Below, piece by piece: positions 30,947-39,144 of a stretch of 39,144 nucleotides of DNA (positions are counted from its first letter, which is position 1; each line of letters starts with the position of its first letter). The translations under genes and the position numbers were made by a program. Origin of the DNA: Microcaldota archaeon (GTDB lineage Archaea; Micrarchaeota; Micrarchaeia; Micrarchaeales; CABMGC01); the NCBI GenBank assembly GCA_021791245.1, contig JAJYWY010000015.1, positions 1 to 39,144 of the forward strand, read 5' to 3'. The notes under the pieces were generated by a model that saw only the letters and a list, made by a program, of their open reading frames with translations, searched no databases and was not told the origin of the DNA.

Positions 30947-31364
30947 GCACCAGCCCCCTGGCTATCTCGCTGCTTGTTTTATCAAGCAGGGACTTTCCTT
31001 TTGCCGTTATCACCCTGCCCTCGCCGTTCTTTTTCACATATCCGTGCGACTCAAGCACGTCGAATGCATCTTTTATCATGCTTCCTCCTGATCTCTTCTG
31101 GTGATGCCTTGACCTCTTGTGGGCCTGGTTGCTGCCGTACTTGGTCCTTAGCCTGGATATGCCTATAGGCCCGCTTATATAAACAGTCCTAAGTATTGAT
31201 GCACATCTCATGTACCAGAAATTATCGTCGGATGGAGGCCTTTCCCTGCCCGCGCTGCTCTTTACAATGTCTACATATGCGGGCTTCTTTATTCCGCTTT
31301 CCTTAAGCTTCTTTGCAACACTGGCAACGAGCATATTCCCATCAACATCATAAATTGTCGTCAT
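30936..31364 (-). CDS. rps19e: 30S ribosomal protein S19e
   Basis: The 142-residue protein matches S19e: NMLVASVAKKLKESG, WYMRCASILRTVYISGPIGISRLRTKYG, GGSMIKDAFDVLESHGYV and ITAKGKSLLDKTSSEIAR. It heads the operon running to NMD3. The palindromic TATA box TTTATATATAAA (31419-31430) predicts a transcript start near 31400 and a leader of about 36 nt. Confidence 0.95.
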   Translation of the reverse strand: MTTIYDVDGNMLVASVAKKLKESGIKKPAYVDIVKSSAGRERPPSDDNFWYMRCASILRTVYISGPIGISRLRTKYGSNQAHKRSRHHQKRSGGSMIKDAFDVLESHGYVKKNGEGRVITAKGKSLLDKTSSEIARGLVHDA

Positions 31365-31418
31365 TAAATTACCATAAAGCGCAGATCCTGAAAGAGTAGC
31401 GCAAAATTGTTTGCAACT

Positions 31419-31430
31419 TTTATATATAAA
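31419..31430. promoter_or_regulatory. palindromic TATA box upstream of the S19e operon
   Basis: TTTATATATAAA is a perfect 12-bp palindrome between the divergent S19e (minus) and L30e (plus) genes. It fits S19e at about 36 nt leader. On the plus strand a separate ATTAAATAC at about 31438-31447 would serve L30e. Confidence 0.45.
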
Positions 31431-31509
31431 TAGCGATAATATTAAATACTTTTACATGGTAAACTGAATAACTTTGCGCATTTTGCGCTTCCTTAAATAA
31501 TTGATTTTT

Positions 31510-31809
31510 ATGAGTGACTTAGCTAGAGATGTGAGACTTGCAGTAGATACTGGCAAAGTGGCATTGGGAAGCAGGGAAGTGGACAGGGCCGTATTAAGGA
31601 ATACTGCAAAGGTAGTAATAGCTGCGGAGAGGGCAAGAAAAGATAAGTTAGACGATATAATACATATGTGCGCAGTGGCCAACATAAGGCTGTTGAAGTT
31701 CGATGCTACGTCTAATGGCTTAGGCACAGTGTGCGGAAAGCCGTATCCTGTAGTGGCTGTTGCAATAATAGAACCTGGCAACTCAAATATAATTAACGAG
31801 AAATACTGA
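31510..31809 (+). CDS. rpl30e: 50S ribosomal protein L30e
   Basis: The 99-residue protein matches L30e: LARDVRLAVDTGKVALGSREVDRAV, AKVVIAAERARKDKLDDI and the end VCGKPYPVVAVAIIEPGNSNI. The start at 31510 follows TGATT with a 3-nt spacer; the TTG at 31501 is unlikely. It opens the L30e-S12-S7 operon. NusA, usually between L30e and S12 in archaea, is absent: S12 starts only 4 nt after this stop. Confidence 0.92.
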   Translation: MSDLARDVRLAVDTGKVALGSREVDRAVLRNTAKVVIAAERARKDKLDDIIHMCAVANIRLLKFDATSNGLGTVCGKPYPVVAVAIIEPGNSNIINEKY

Positions 31810-31813
31810 TTCT

Positions 31814-32242
31814 ATGCCTAATGGAGAATTTGCAGCAAAAGAACTTATAAAGAAGAGGAAGAGGCAGAGGCTGCTTAAGAAATGGTGGAAAAGGAAGAAG
31901 TTCAAGCTAAAGCAGAAATACGATCCTATGGGAACCGTGCCAAGGGCAAAGGCAATAGTCCTTGACAAGTTTTCGCTACAGCAGAAGCAGCCGCATTCAG
32001 GCTTGATAAAATGCGTTAGAGTGCAGCTTGTGAAGAACAACAAGGTAGTCGGGGCATATGTGCCTTATGATGGCACAATAGGCTTCATAGAGCCTCACGA
32101 CGAAGTAATAATAGAAGGGCTTGGAGGTTCGCAGAGAGGGCAGATGGGATGTATACCAGGAATAAAATACAAGGTGTCCGGGCTCAATGGGATTGACATC
32201 TACCAGATAGTTAAGGGCAAGAAGGAAAAGCCTAAAAGATGA
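31814..32242 (+). CDS. rpsL: 30S ribosomal protein S12
   Basis: The 142-residue protein is full length for archaeal S12: PNGEFAAKELIKKRKRQR, DPMGTVPRAKAIVLDKF, and QQKQPHSGLIKCVRVQLVKN (the decoding-centre KxPxSA loop, His replacing the common Asn). FIEPHDEVIIEGLGGSQRGQMG and GIKYKVSGLNG follow. It lies 4 nt after L30e, and TGATTCT precedes its ATG. Confidence 0.96.
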   Translation: MPNGEFAAKELIKKRKRQRLLKKWWKRKKFKLKQKYDPMGTVPRAKAIVLDKFSLQQKQPHSGLIKCVRVQLVKNNKVVGAYVPYDGTIGFIEPHDEVIIEGLGGSQRGQMGCIPGIKYKVSGLNGIDIYQIVKGKKEKPKR

Positions 32243-32247
32243 TTTTT

Positions 32248-33069
32248 ATGCCAGAGGAAGCCAACAACAACGAAAATATTGAGGCAACACAAATGCATCC
32301 TGCACCTGTGCAGAAGGAAGCGGCAAAGAAAAAGGCTTCACCGAAAAAGAAGGCTGCACAGGAGATAAAGGTTGAAAATGCCGAAGGTCAACCAAAAGAA
32401 GCAAAAGAGGCAAGTGAGGCAAAGGAAGTGATGAAACCTGTGCAAAACGGTATAGGGCTTGAAGAGCCTCTACTCTTCGATAAATACTCATACAGGAACA
32501 TAGAGATAAGGGATGCGAGCCTTGAGAATTACATAAGCCTTACTCCTAAAAGGTATCCGAACACATATGGGAAGAGAGGAAGCACGTTTGCAATATACAT
32601 GGCACAGACCAACATAGTAGAAAGGCTTGTAAACAAGCTGATGAGGGGAGGAACAGGGAAGAAGATAGGCGGCAAGGTTATAAGGACCGAGGGAAGGCTT
32701 CAGGGGAAGAAGACAAAAGTGATACATATGGTGCGTGACGCATTTGCCATAATAGAAAAGCAGACAAATCAAAATCCCATACAAGTGCTCGTAAATGCGC
32801 TAGAGAACGCTGCGCCTATAGAGGATACTACAAGGGTAAGGTATGGAGGGATAATATACAACGTGGCAGTTGATATAAGCTCTGCAAAGAGGCTCAATGT
32901 TGCCTTGAAAAATATAGCCCTAGCTGCAATAACAAACTCATTCAAGAATAGGAGAACGCTTGCAGAAGTTCTTGCGCAGGAGATAATTCTCACAGCCAAT
33001 AAGGATCCGAACAGTTATGCAGTTAAGAAGAGGATAGAGTCGGAGAGGATCGCCAGGAGCGCAAGATAA
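32248..33069 (+). CDS. rpsG: 30S ribosomal protein S7 with charged N-terminal extension
   Basis: The 273-residue protein has the S7 core from about residue 72: LLFDKYSYRNIEI, ISLTPKRYPNTYGKRGS, NIVERLVNKLMRGGTGKKIGGKVIRTEG, QNPIQVLVNALENAAPIEDTTRV-like and NSYAVKKRIESERIARSAR at the end. The first 70 residues are Lys/Ala/Glu-rich and probably disordered. The ATG at 32239 overlaps the S12 stop, but TGATT with a 3-nt spacer favours 32248. Confidence 0.93.
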   Translation: MPEEANNNENIEATQMHPAPVQKEAAKKKASPKKKAAQEIKVENAEGQPKEAKEASEAKEVMKPVQNGIGLEEPLLFDKYSYRNIEIRDASLENYISLTPKRYPNTYGKRGSTFAIYMAQTNIVERLVNKLMRGGTGKKIGGKVIRTEGRLQGKKTKVIHMVRDAFAIIEKQTNQNPIQVLVNALENAAPIEDTTRVRYGGIIYNVAVDISSAKRLNVALKNIALAAITNSFKNRRTLAEVLAQEIILTANKDPNSYAVKKRIESERIARSAR

Positions 33070-33129
33070 TGCCGTATGCATTTGCTGCGTATTTATATAA
33101 TTAATTTTACTTAATGATTGTTGGTTCTT

Positions 33130-35322
33130 ATGGTAAGGAAAGAAGCCGTTGTCGAAGAGATAGCAAAGACTATGAAAGACCTGGACAGGATTAGGAACAT
33201 CGCAATAATAGCTCACGTAGACCATGGAAAATCAACTCTCAGCGATTCTCTCGTAGCGCTTGCAGGGCTCATATCAAAAGATATGGCAGGAGAGCAAAGA
33301 GTCCTTGACTTCGAGGCTATAGAGCAGGCAAGAGGGATCACGATTAAGGCCGCAGACATATCATTGGGGTTCAATTACAAGAATCTGGATTACATAATAA
33401 ACCTTATAGACACCCCAGGCCATGTCGACTTCGGAGGGCACGTTACAAGGGCGCTCAGGGCGGTAGACGGGGTTGTGCTTGTAGTAGACGCGGTGGAAGG
33501 GATAATGCCTCAGACTGAGACTGTGCTCAGGCAGTCCCTCAATGAGAAGGGAAAGCCAGTAGTATTTATAAACAAGATAGACAGGCTCATAAACGAGCTC
33601 AAGCTCAATTTCGACCAGACGTTCGAGAGGCTGCTCAATATAATAAACGGGATAAACAAGCTCATAGAGAATTATGCACCTGAAGAGTTCAAGGATTCGT
33701 GGAAGATAAATGTAGAGAAGGGCACAGTAGCATTCGGTTCTGCATTCAACAAATGGGCAATATCCGTGCCGCATATGAAGGAATCCGGAATTACATTCAA
33801 GGACATATTCAAGATGAGCTCGGAAGGAGACAATAAGAAGCTGCAGGAGATAGCCCCGGTGGACAAGGTCATCCTATCCATGGTAATCGAAAATTTGCCA
33901 AGCCCAAAAATAGCACAGGTATACAGGATACCAAGAATATGGCACGGTGATCTGGAGACGGAAGACGGAAAGGCCATGCTTGCTGCAGACGCGTCAAAGA
34001 AAGTAAACATAATAATATTTGGAATAACATATGACCCCCACGCAGGCGAAGTTGCGATAGGCAGGGTATTTTCGGGAACAGTGAAGAAAGGAACAGAGCT
34101 CTACTTATCGGGATCCTTAAAGAGAGAGAAGGTACAGCAAGTGGGAATATTTATGGGCGCAGACAGAGTGCTCATTGACGAAGTCTCGGCAGGAAACATA
34201 GCTGCGCTAGTCGGTTTCAAGGACGTTTCAATAGGGGAGACTGCAAGCGAAAACGAGATAGCGCCATTCGAGGCAATAAAGCATTATTCCCAGCCTGTCG
34301 TAGCAAAAGCTATAGAAGCGAAGGAAACAAAAGACACCATGAGGCTCATAGATGCGCTCAGGGCGTTGTCAAAAGAAGACCAGACGCTTTATGTAGAGAT
34401 AAACCAGGAGACGGGAGAGCATATAATCAGAGGCATGGGAGAACTCCATCTTGAGATAATAGAGACCAAGCTTAAGGACGACTTCAAGATCCAGATAACC
34501 ACTAGCGAGCCTATAGTTGTATACAAGGAGACGATAGAGAAGGAAGTAAAGGATATAGAGGGAAAATCCCCAAACAAGCACACGAGGTTCTACATAAACA
34601 TATCCCCGCTGGAGCCAGGGGTAGTGGATTTGCTGGAGAACGGCGTGATAAAAGAGGGAAGGCCGAAAGGGAAGCTCCATGTTGACGAATTGGTGAAGGC
34701 AGGAATGGCAAGGGAGGAGGCAAAGGGGCTTGTTGATGTTTCAAACAAGAGCATGCTCATTGATGCAACCCACGGGGTGCAATATCTAAACGAAGTCATG
34801 GAACTTTTAATAGACGGATTTGAGGAGGCTACGAAAGACGGGCCTCTTGCAAGGGAGAAGTGCACCGGCATAAAGGTGCTTATAACAGATGCCACAATAC
34901 ATGAAGATCCTGTGCACAGGGGCCCTGCGCAGATAATACCTGCGATAAGGAAGCCCATATATGCAGGCATGCTGCTTTCAGGAGTGGTTCTTTTGGAGCC
35001 AAAACAGAAGTTTACCATAAACATACCGCAGGAATACATCTCCGACGTAATCACGCTGCTGCAGAGCAAGAGGGGTCAGGTAATGGACATACAGCAGGAG
35101 AGGGAACAAGCTACCATAGTTGCAAAACTGCCAGTGTCAGAAGTGATAAAAGGCTTCTCTAACGACATGAGGGGAGCCACAAAGGGGAAGGCAATATGGT
35201 ATCCGGAATATGCAGGATACGAGAAACTGCCTAAGGATATACAGGATAAGGTAGTAAAGGAAATAAGAATTAGGAAAGGGCAGCCGCCTGAACCGCCTGC
35301 GCCAAGCCAGTTTATGGATTAA
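33130..35322 (+). CDS. fusA: translation elongation factor 2 (aEF2)
   Basis: aEF2 is the GTPase that drives translocation. Its 730 residues are full length: G1 AHVDHGKSTLSDSLVALAGL, RGITIKAA, G3 DTPGHVDFGGHVTRALR, G4 NKIDRL, then domains II-V. The diphthamide loop HEDPVHRGPAQII is intact, so the Dph modification pathway should exist elsewhere. TATA box TTTATATAA (33092-33100) predicts a transcript start near 33122, so the gene has its own promoter. The upstream TTG starts (33118, 33121) would lie at or before that point; ATG 33130 is preferred. Confidence 0.96.
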   Translation: MVRKEAVVEEIAKTMKDLDRIRNIAIIAHVDHGKSTLSDSLVALAGLISKDMAGEQRVLDFEAIEQARGITIKAADISLGFNYKNLDYIINLIDTPGHVDFGGHVTRALRAVDGVVLVVDAVEGIMPQTETVLRQSLNEKGKPVVFINKIDRLINELKLNFDQTFERLLNIINGINKLIENYAPEEFKDSWKINVEKGTVAFGSAFNKWAISVPHMKESGITFKDIFKMSSEGDNKKLQEIAPVDKVILSMVIENLPSPKIAQVYRIPRIWHGDLETEDGKAMLAADASKKVNIIIFGITYDPHAGEVAIGRVFSGTVKKGTELYLSGSLKREKVQQVGIFMGADRVLIDEVSAGNIAALVGFKDVSIGETASENEIAPFEAIKHYSQPVVAKAIEAKETKDTMRLIDALRALSKEDQTLYVEINQETGEHIIRGMGELHLEIIETKLKDDFKIQITTSEPIVVYKETIEKEVKDIEGKSPNKHTRFYINISPLEPGVVDLLENGVIKEGRPKGKLHVDELVKAGMAREEAKGLVDVSNKSMLIDATHGVQYLNEVMELLIDGFEEATKDGPLAREKCTGIKVLITDATIHEDPVHRGPAQIIPAIRKPIYAGMLLSGVVLLEPKQKFTINIPQEYISDVITLLQSKRGQVMDIQQEREQATIVAKLPVSEVIKGFSNDMRGATKGKAIWYPEYAGYEKLPKDIQDKVVKEIRIRKGQPPEPPAPSQFMD

Positions 35323-35339
35323 CAATGTGGGCGGGAAAT

Positions 35340-35371
35340 CCCACACCATTTATGGGTGGGGGGAATGTCAC
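35340..35371 (+). repeat. IS200/IS605-like right-end hairpin, copy 2
   Basis: After GCGGGAAAT, CCCAC-A-CCAT pairs with ATGG-GTGGG (35340-35349 with 35352-35360) with a bulged A, then GGGGAATGTCAC. The stem layout and trailing ATGTCAC repeat the hairpin at 467-495. It lies 18 nt after the aEF2 stop, where it may also act as a terminator-like structure. No transposase is nearby. Confidence 0.5.
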
Positions 35372-35421
35372 TACCAAATCGGCTTTCATCAATATGCATA
35401 AGGCTTGCATTTGGATGCAGA

Positions 35422-36168
35422 CTATCTCTTTGCAATTTGCCTGAGATCAGCGAGCCTCCCAAAGTCTAGAGTTTCCGCATCGCCTATGCCGAAAGCATGG
35501 AGCGATTCTATGTTTATGCATTTAAGCAGCGGCGACATATCTGAGATATCATCAATGTTTGCATCGACTCCGCTTGCATAGTAGTTCATTGCAGGGAGGA
35601 TAACTATCTTCTTCCTCCTGCCGTAATTTCCGTAAAGTATGCAGCGCACTTTCTCCTTGACACCTAATTTGCTGTATAATGCTATATCCGGATGCACATG
35701 CCCCATTATAAGCGTATCCCATCCATCGCTTTTTGGAATTTCGTCTCCATGCGAGAACAGCATCCTGCCGATCCCATATTCCTCTTCAAATACATGTATC
35801 CCGAGCGCATCCGTTACTCTGGCAACGAAGTTGTCATGGTTGCCTCTTATCAATATGATTTCCTTCACTCCCAAAGCTTTAACATATTCCGCAAACTCCT
35901 TCATCTCGTTGAACTCGTCCAGATCCATAACAGAGAAATCATTCTTTATATCCCCTGTTATTATAAGCTTTTTTGCATCCGTGAGTCCAATGGCTTTTTT
36001 TACTTCTGCCTTTATATTCTCCAGGTTCTTCTTTGGAAGAAAGGCCCCGTTCTTCGATGCCACGCTCTCGTATCCCAGATGCAAATCGGAGCATGCTACC
36101 GCATTTATGCCCTTTATATATATTAGCGGAAGGCCGTCAATGGCTTCTATGTTTTTGTCAAGCATCAT
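35422..36168 (-). CDS. metallophosphoesterase paired with the Lhr-type helicase
   Basis: The 248-residue protein has calcineurin-like motifs: DLHLG (about 28-32), GDIKN, GNHDN, SHGDE and GHVHP, with all metal ligands present. It belongs to the archaeal group often next to Lhr-type helicases. It probably acts on a nucleic-acid or nucleotide phosphodiester; the substrate is not clear. Its start overlaps the end of the helicase gene by 11 nt, showing cotranscription. Confidence 0.87.
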   Translation of the reverse strand: MMLDKNIEAIDGLPLIYIKGINAVACSDLHLGYESVASKNGAFLPKKNLENIKAEVKKAIGLTDAKKLIITGDIKNDFSVMDLDEFNEMKEFAEYVKALGVKEIILIRGNHDNFVARVTDALGIHVFEEEYGIGRMLFSHGDEIPKSDGWDTLIMGHVHPDIALYSKLGVKEKVRCILYGNYGRRKKIVILPAMNYYASGVDANIDDISDMSPLLKCINIESLHAFGIGDAETLDFGRLADLRQIAKR

Positions 36169-38848
36169 CCTGCTCCCTTACCCTTACATTATTGCCTATC
36201 TGCTTCATAACGAGCGCATGAAGCTCCCTTAGCCTCTTCCTTCTATCCGCCATCATGACTACGTCAGCTTCTCCCAATGTTATGAGCATATGGGAGAACG
36301 GCGAAGGTATGTCTGTGCTTATCACCTTATATTTCACTTCGCCATTTTTTATGTCATTCAGAAGGCCCTTGCACCTCTTTATATCCATCACGTCTTCCAG
36401 TATCTCCCTGTATGTTTCCTTTAGCACTGGAAAATCCTCGCCTATGCTTTCAACAGCTTTTATCAATGCGTCAGCATTGAACTGCTGCTTCCTTACGCTT
36501 ATCTTGAATCCCTTGTAATTCTTCAGTATCATGAAACTTCTTGCCGCAGAATGCCTGAACCTCCTTTTTAGCATCTCTGTCCTTCTTATATTCTTTTTTA
36601 TTAGATGGGATATGTCGGCGCCTGATGCGATGTCCATGACCCTTTCCAGGTTCTTCTTGCTCAGCTTCGTATCGCTGTCGGTTATCACTACAAACCCGTT
36701 GTCAGATATGGAAAGCGCAACGTCTACATTGAAGTATTCCCCTATTATCATTGCGATAACCCTTGAAAGGGTATCATTGATCCTCCTTCCGAATAGCGAA
36801 TGGAATATGTAAATATTCCTGTCGTCAGACTGGTTTGCAGTAGCCTCTATGAGTATGAACCTGTCATTAGGTATGTAGCCGCACGAGAGTTTCTGCTCGA
36901 CGAAATAATTTAGTATTGAGATCCTTGCATTCCTGTCTATCGGCATAGACTCAAGCATCCTGCCGGCATCCTTTGAGATTTCAATGTTTTTTCTTCCTAT
37001 CGGGATCGCCTTTCCCTTTATCGATATGCCATTGTCCATTGCCTCCCTAAATCTGCCAATATCAGTTGCAAGTTCGTAAGTAAGGGGCAACTGCTCAGAG
37101 AACCAAGGAGGTATTGTTGGTGATTTTCCGTCAGCCCTCGACACTATGCATCTCATGCCCCTTGCGCTCTCGAACTGATATACCTTCCCTCCGAGTACAA
37201 ATATGTCACCTGGCTTAAGCCTTGATAAGAAATCCTCCTCTATGCTGCCCACTGGCCATTTGTCTTTTGTGTAAACATCGACTGCAACCTCATCAGGTAT
37301 TGTGCCAAGGTTTAGGTAATATATTAGCCGTGCAAGCTTTCCCCTCTTCCCGAACTTCTGCTCTTTCTCGTCATACCATATCTTCCCGTACACTCTTCTG
37401 CTCTCCAAGCCCACATATTTTCCTGCCAGATATTCAAGGGTCCTCATAAAGTCGATCTTGTCAAGAGTGTGGAATGGATAGGCGTTTCTTACCGTATCAA
37501 ATGCAGAATCAACATCCCATACCTTGTTCAGCGACATGCCCATTATGTGCTGCGAGAGCACGTCAAGGCAGTTCTTTGGGGTGCTGAATGAATCTAGATG
37601 GCGTTTTTTTGCGCTGTCAAGCATGACTGCGCATTCTACAAGGTCGTCGCGGTTCAGCACTATTGCTTCCCCCCTGGCAACATCGTTAAAATTGTGGCCG
37701 CTTCTTCCGAACCTCTGCAGCGCGCGCGATACGCTTTTTGGGGATCCAAGCAGAATGACATTGTCTATGGTGCCAATGTCTATTCCAAGCTCGAGGCTTG
37801 TTGAAGACACCACGCATTTGTAATCCCCTTTTTTTAGCATCTTCTCTACTCCAAGCCTCGCCTCGCGTGATAACGACCCATGGTGCGCTGCTATGCTACC
37901 TTCTTCATACTTGAATTTTTTGTAAAGGCTGAACACTGTTCTTTCAGTGCCGCTTCTTGTATTCGTGAATATCAGCGTTGTCCTGTTTTTCTTGACTATA
38001 TTGTTTATTATCCTGTAAACGGAATCCTCTATCCTGCTGTCTGGCGCATTGACTATGTCCTGCATGGGGCACATTGCCACGTATTCCATCTTCTTGTCCC
38101 AGTTTGCATCCACTATGCAGCAATCCCGTTCCTTGCTGCCTTCATACCCAACGAGAAACCTGGCTGCATCCTCAAGTGGGAATAGCGTAGCGCCCAAGCC
38201 TATCCTTATAAATCCATGCCCTATCATCTCGCTTAGCCTCTCAAGCGAAAGCGACAGGTGCACTCCCCTCTTGTTGTTTGCGAGCTCGTGCATCTCATCT
38301 ATTACTACATACCTTAGGTCTTTGAAGCTCTTCGAGAACCTTTCCGAATTTAGCAGTATCGCCAAACTTTCAGGAGTAGTTATAAGTATGTTCGGCGGAT
38401 GTGCGAGCATGCGCTGCCTATCCTTCTGGGTAGTATCTCCAGTCCTTATTCCTATGCCGACCTTCTTAAATCCTTTCATCCCTTGCATCGAGTATATTTC
38501 ATCCAGCGGAACGCTGAGATTTCTGTATATATCGTTGTTCAAAGCCCTAAGAGGGGATACATAAATGCAGTACACCTTCTCTTCAAGGGCATCTTTCCGG
38601 GCTTCATCGACAAGGTCGCTTATTATTGCTATAAATGCCGATAATGTCTTTCCGCTCCCGGTTGGTGCGGTTATAAGAAGGTTTTTCTTATCTTTTATAA
38701 GCTTCAGGGAATATCTCTGCGGAGGTGTAAGGCTTTTGTACTTTCCAGTAAACCACTTACTGACATCCGTATTGAGCCCCGCAAGGCTCTCCTCATCTGA
38801 AAAGTGCTGCTTGCATAGTTCTATCATTATCCGCACCGCGTACTGCAT
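36158..38848 (-). CDS. lhr: Lhr-type superfamily 2 DNA/RNA helicase
   Basis: The 896-residue protein has two RecA-like domains and an Lhr-core: Q-motif-like PPQRYSLKLI, Walker A TAPTGSGKT (about 60), motif Ib ITTPESLAIL, Walker B VIDEMHELANNKRG (DEMH), motif III GLGATLFP, TNTRSGTERTVF, STSLELGIDIG and motif VI QRFGRSGH. A long C-terminal part (winged helix and beta-barrel) follows. Lhr-core helicases of this length are widespread in archaea and act in DNA repair or RNA processing. It is upstream of the overlapping metallophosphoesterase gene. The start is uncertain: ATG 38848 is chosen, TTG 38869 and ATG 38827 are alternatives. Confidence 0.9.
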   Translation of the reverse strand: MQYAVRIMIELCKQHFSDEESLAGLNTDVSKWFTGKYKSLTPPQRYSLKLIKDKKNLLITAPTGSGKTLSAFIAIISDLVDEARKDALEEKVYCIYVSPLRALNNDIYRNLSVPLDEIYSMQGMKGFKKVGIGIRTGDTTQKDRQRMLAHPPNILITTPESLAILLNSERFSKSFKDLRYVVIDEMHELANNKRGVHLSLSLERLSEMIGHGFIRIGLGATLFPLEDAARFLVGYEGSKERDCCIVDANWDKKMEYVAMCPMQDIVNAPDSRIEDSVYRIINNIVKKNRTTLIFTNTRSGTERTVFSLYKKFKYEEGSIAAHHGSLSREARLGVEKMLKKGDYKCVVSSTSLELGIDIGTIDNVILLGSPKSVSRALQRFGRSGHNFNDVARGEAIVLNRDDLVECAVMLDSAKKRHLDSFSTPKNCLDVLSQHIMGMSLNKVWDVDSAFDTVRNAYPFHTLDKIDFMRTLEYLAGKYVGLESRRVYGKIWYDEKEQKFGKRGKLARLIYYLNLGTIPDEVAVDVYTKDKWPVGSIEEDFLSRLKPGDIFVLGGKVYQFESARGMRCIVSRADGKSPTIPPWFSEQLPLTYELATDIGRFREAMDNGISIKGKAIPIGRKNIEISKDAGRMLESMPIDRNARISILNYFVEQKLSCGYIPNDRFILIEATANQSDDRNIYIFHSLFGRRINDTLSRVIAMIIGEYFNVDVALSISDNGFVVITDSDTKLSKKNLERVMDIASGADISHLIKKNIRRTEMLKRRFRHSAARSFMILKNYKGFKISVRKQQFNADALIKAVESIGEDFPVLKETYREILEDVMDIKRCKGLLNDIKNGEVKYKVISTDIPSPFSHMLITLGEADVVMMADRRKRLRELHALVMKQIGNNVRVREQDDA

Positions 38849-38982
38849 TACTTCCTTTGAATGGTACAAATAGCATATTGAATAGAAATAATATTAATAT
38901 AAGACTTCCTATATTTTGGGTTTTGTTGATTGGCCCTGCATTATCAACATTTTTAGGGTTTTATCTGCAACTTAACCGTGCA

Positions 38983-39039
38983 TAGCGAGAAATCCCACAC
39001 CATTCATGGGTGGGATGAAAGCGGGTTTCAATCGCTATC
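38983..39039 (+). repeat. IS200/IS605-like hairpin, copy 3, with an outer stem
   Basis: TCCCAC-A-CCAT pairs with ATGG-GTGGGA (38994-39004 with 39007-39016) as in copy 2. GAAA (39018-39021) and TTTC (39027-39030) form a second small hairpin, and ATAGCGA (38983-38989) pairs perfectly with TCGCTAT (39033-39039) outside both. The result is a three-stem fold of 57 nt. The ATGTCAC tail of copies 1 and 2 is missing, so this end differs. Confidence 0.5.
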
Positions 39040-39096
39040 TTCTCTCGGCGTTTCTGTATGCAAAGGTATACATAGTTTGCTTTCATATATTAGTAT

Positions 39097-39144
39097 ATGT
39101 CAAGAGGCTATATATCATCAAAGACAAGCGTGCATTATGTCGGA
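39097..39144 (+). CDS. start of a gene running off the window
   Basis: ATG at 39097 opens 16 codons (MSRGYISSKTSVHYVG) without a stop to the end of the window. The family cannot be judged from so little. A transposase is possible given the transposon-like hairpin 60 nt upstream, but that is a guess from context. Confidence 0.4.
   Translation, partial: MSRGYISSKTSVHYVG

Noticed and set aside
39018-39039. GAAA...TTTCAATCGC as a CRISPR repeat
   Set aside because: Only one copy; it is part of the stem-loop at 38983-39039 and no spaced repeats follow.

Overview
This window is archaeal. It encodes archaeal/eukaryotic-type information proteins (aEF1A, aEF2, S7, S10, S12, S19e, L30e, L31e, L39e, LX, Rpo11/RpoL, aIF6, NMD3, prefoldin alpha, PDCD5, FtsY, an Lhr-type helicase). 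TATA boxes often lie about 25-27 nt upstream of the probable start codon, which suggests leaderless transcripts, and a class III (QxxxE) pilin-type signal peptide is present. AT-rich codon use (ATA Ile, AGG Arg), tight packing and an acidophile-like gene set (mercury reductase, 2-oxoacid dehydrogenase complex) fit a small-genome DPANN archaeon of the Micrarchaeota/ARMAN type. That placement is inference and no 16S gene is present. I saw no tRNA, rRNA or CRISPR array.

Layout. 1-540: the end of an unidentified gene, then a gene-free stretch rich in nested inverted repeats that ends in a hairpin resembling the right end of IS200/IS605-type elements. Related hairpins recur at about 35340 and 38995. 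570-3396: a mercury-resistance operon (membrane protein with two Cys pairs, membrane-anchored thioredoxin-fold protein, ArsR-type regulator, MerA). 3637-5343 (-): a pilin-like protein with a Thr/Ser linker and six propeller-like repeats, split by an in-frame TGA. It diverges from a methyltransferase/Trm112-like pair across one palindromic TATA box. 6591-7781: a glycosyltransferase. 8022-13549: a complete E1alpha-E1beta-E2-E3 2-oxoacid dehydrogenase operon with an alpha/beta hydrolase; a lipoate ligase lies at 19.1-19.9 kb.

13.6-21.2 kb: an AAA-associated winged-helix protein, a polytopic membrane protein with two Cdc48-like AAA+ domains, an orphan NuoI-like ferredoxin, a uridine kinase-CYTH fusion, lipoate ligase, RpoL, DUF99 and a small unknown protein. 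21.2-23.4 kb: a candidate small RNA opposite a structured leader, then aEF1A, S10 and a small protein. 23.5-26.1 kb: ankyrin protein, peroxiredoxin, small unknown and a kinase-like protein. 26.1-31.4 kb (-): the conserved S19e-PDCD5-L39e-L31e-aIF6-LX-prefoldin-FtsY-NMD3 operon, with about 570 nt containing three overlapping small ORFs between prefoldin and FtsY. 31.5-35.3 kb: L30e-S12-S7-aEF2. 35.4-38.85 kb (-): metallophosphoesterase and Lhr-type helicase.

Translation signals. Many genes carry a TGATT element 2-3 nt before the start, a shifted Shine-Dalgarno (GGTGATT) complementary to the archaeal 16S 3' end. Two genes without a usable ATG/GTG/TTG (merA and the Trm112-like gene) have the same element placed exactly before ATA and ATT codons. 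This suggests non-canonical initiation and is the observation I would test first.
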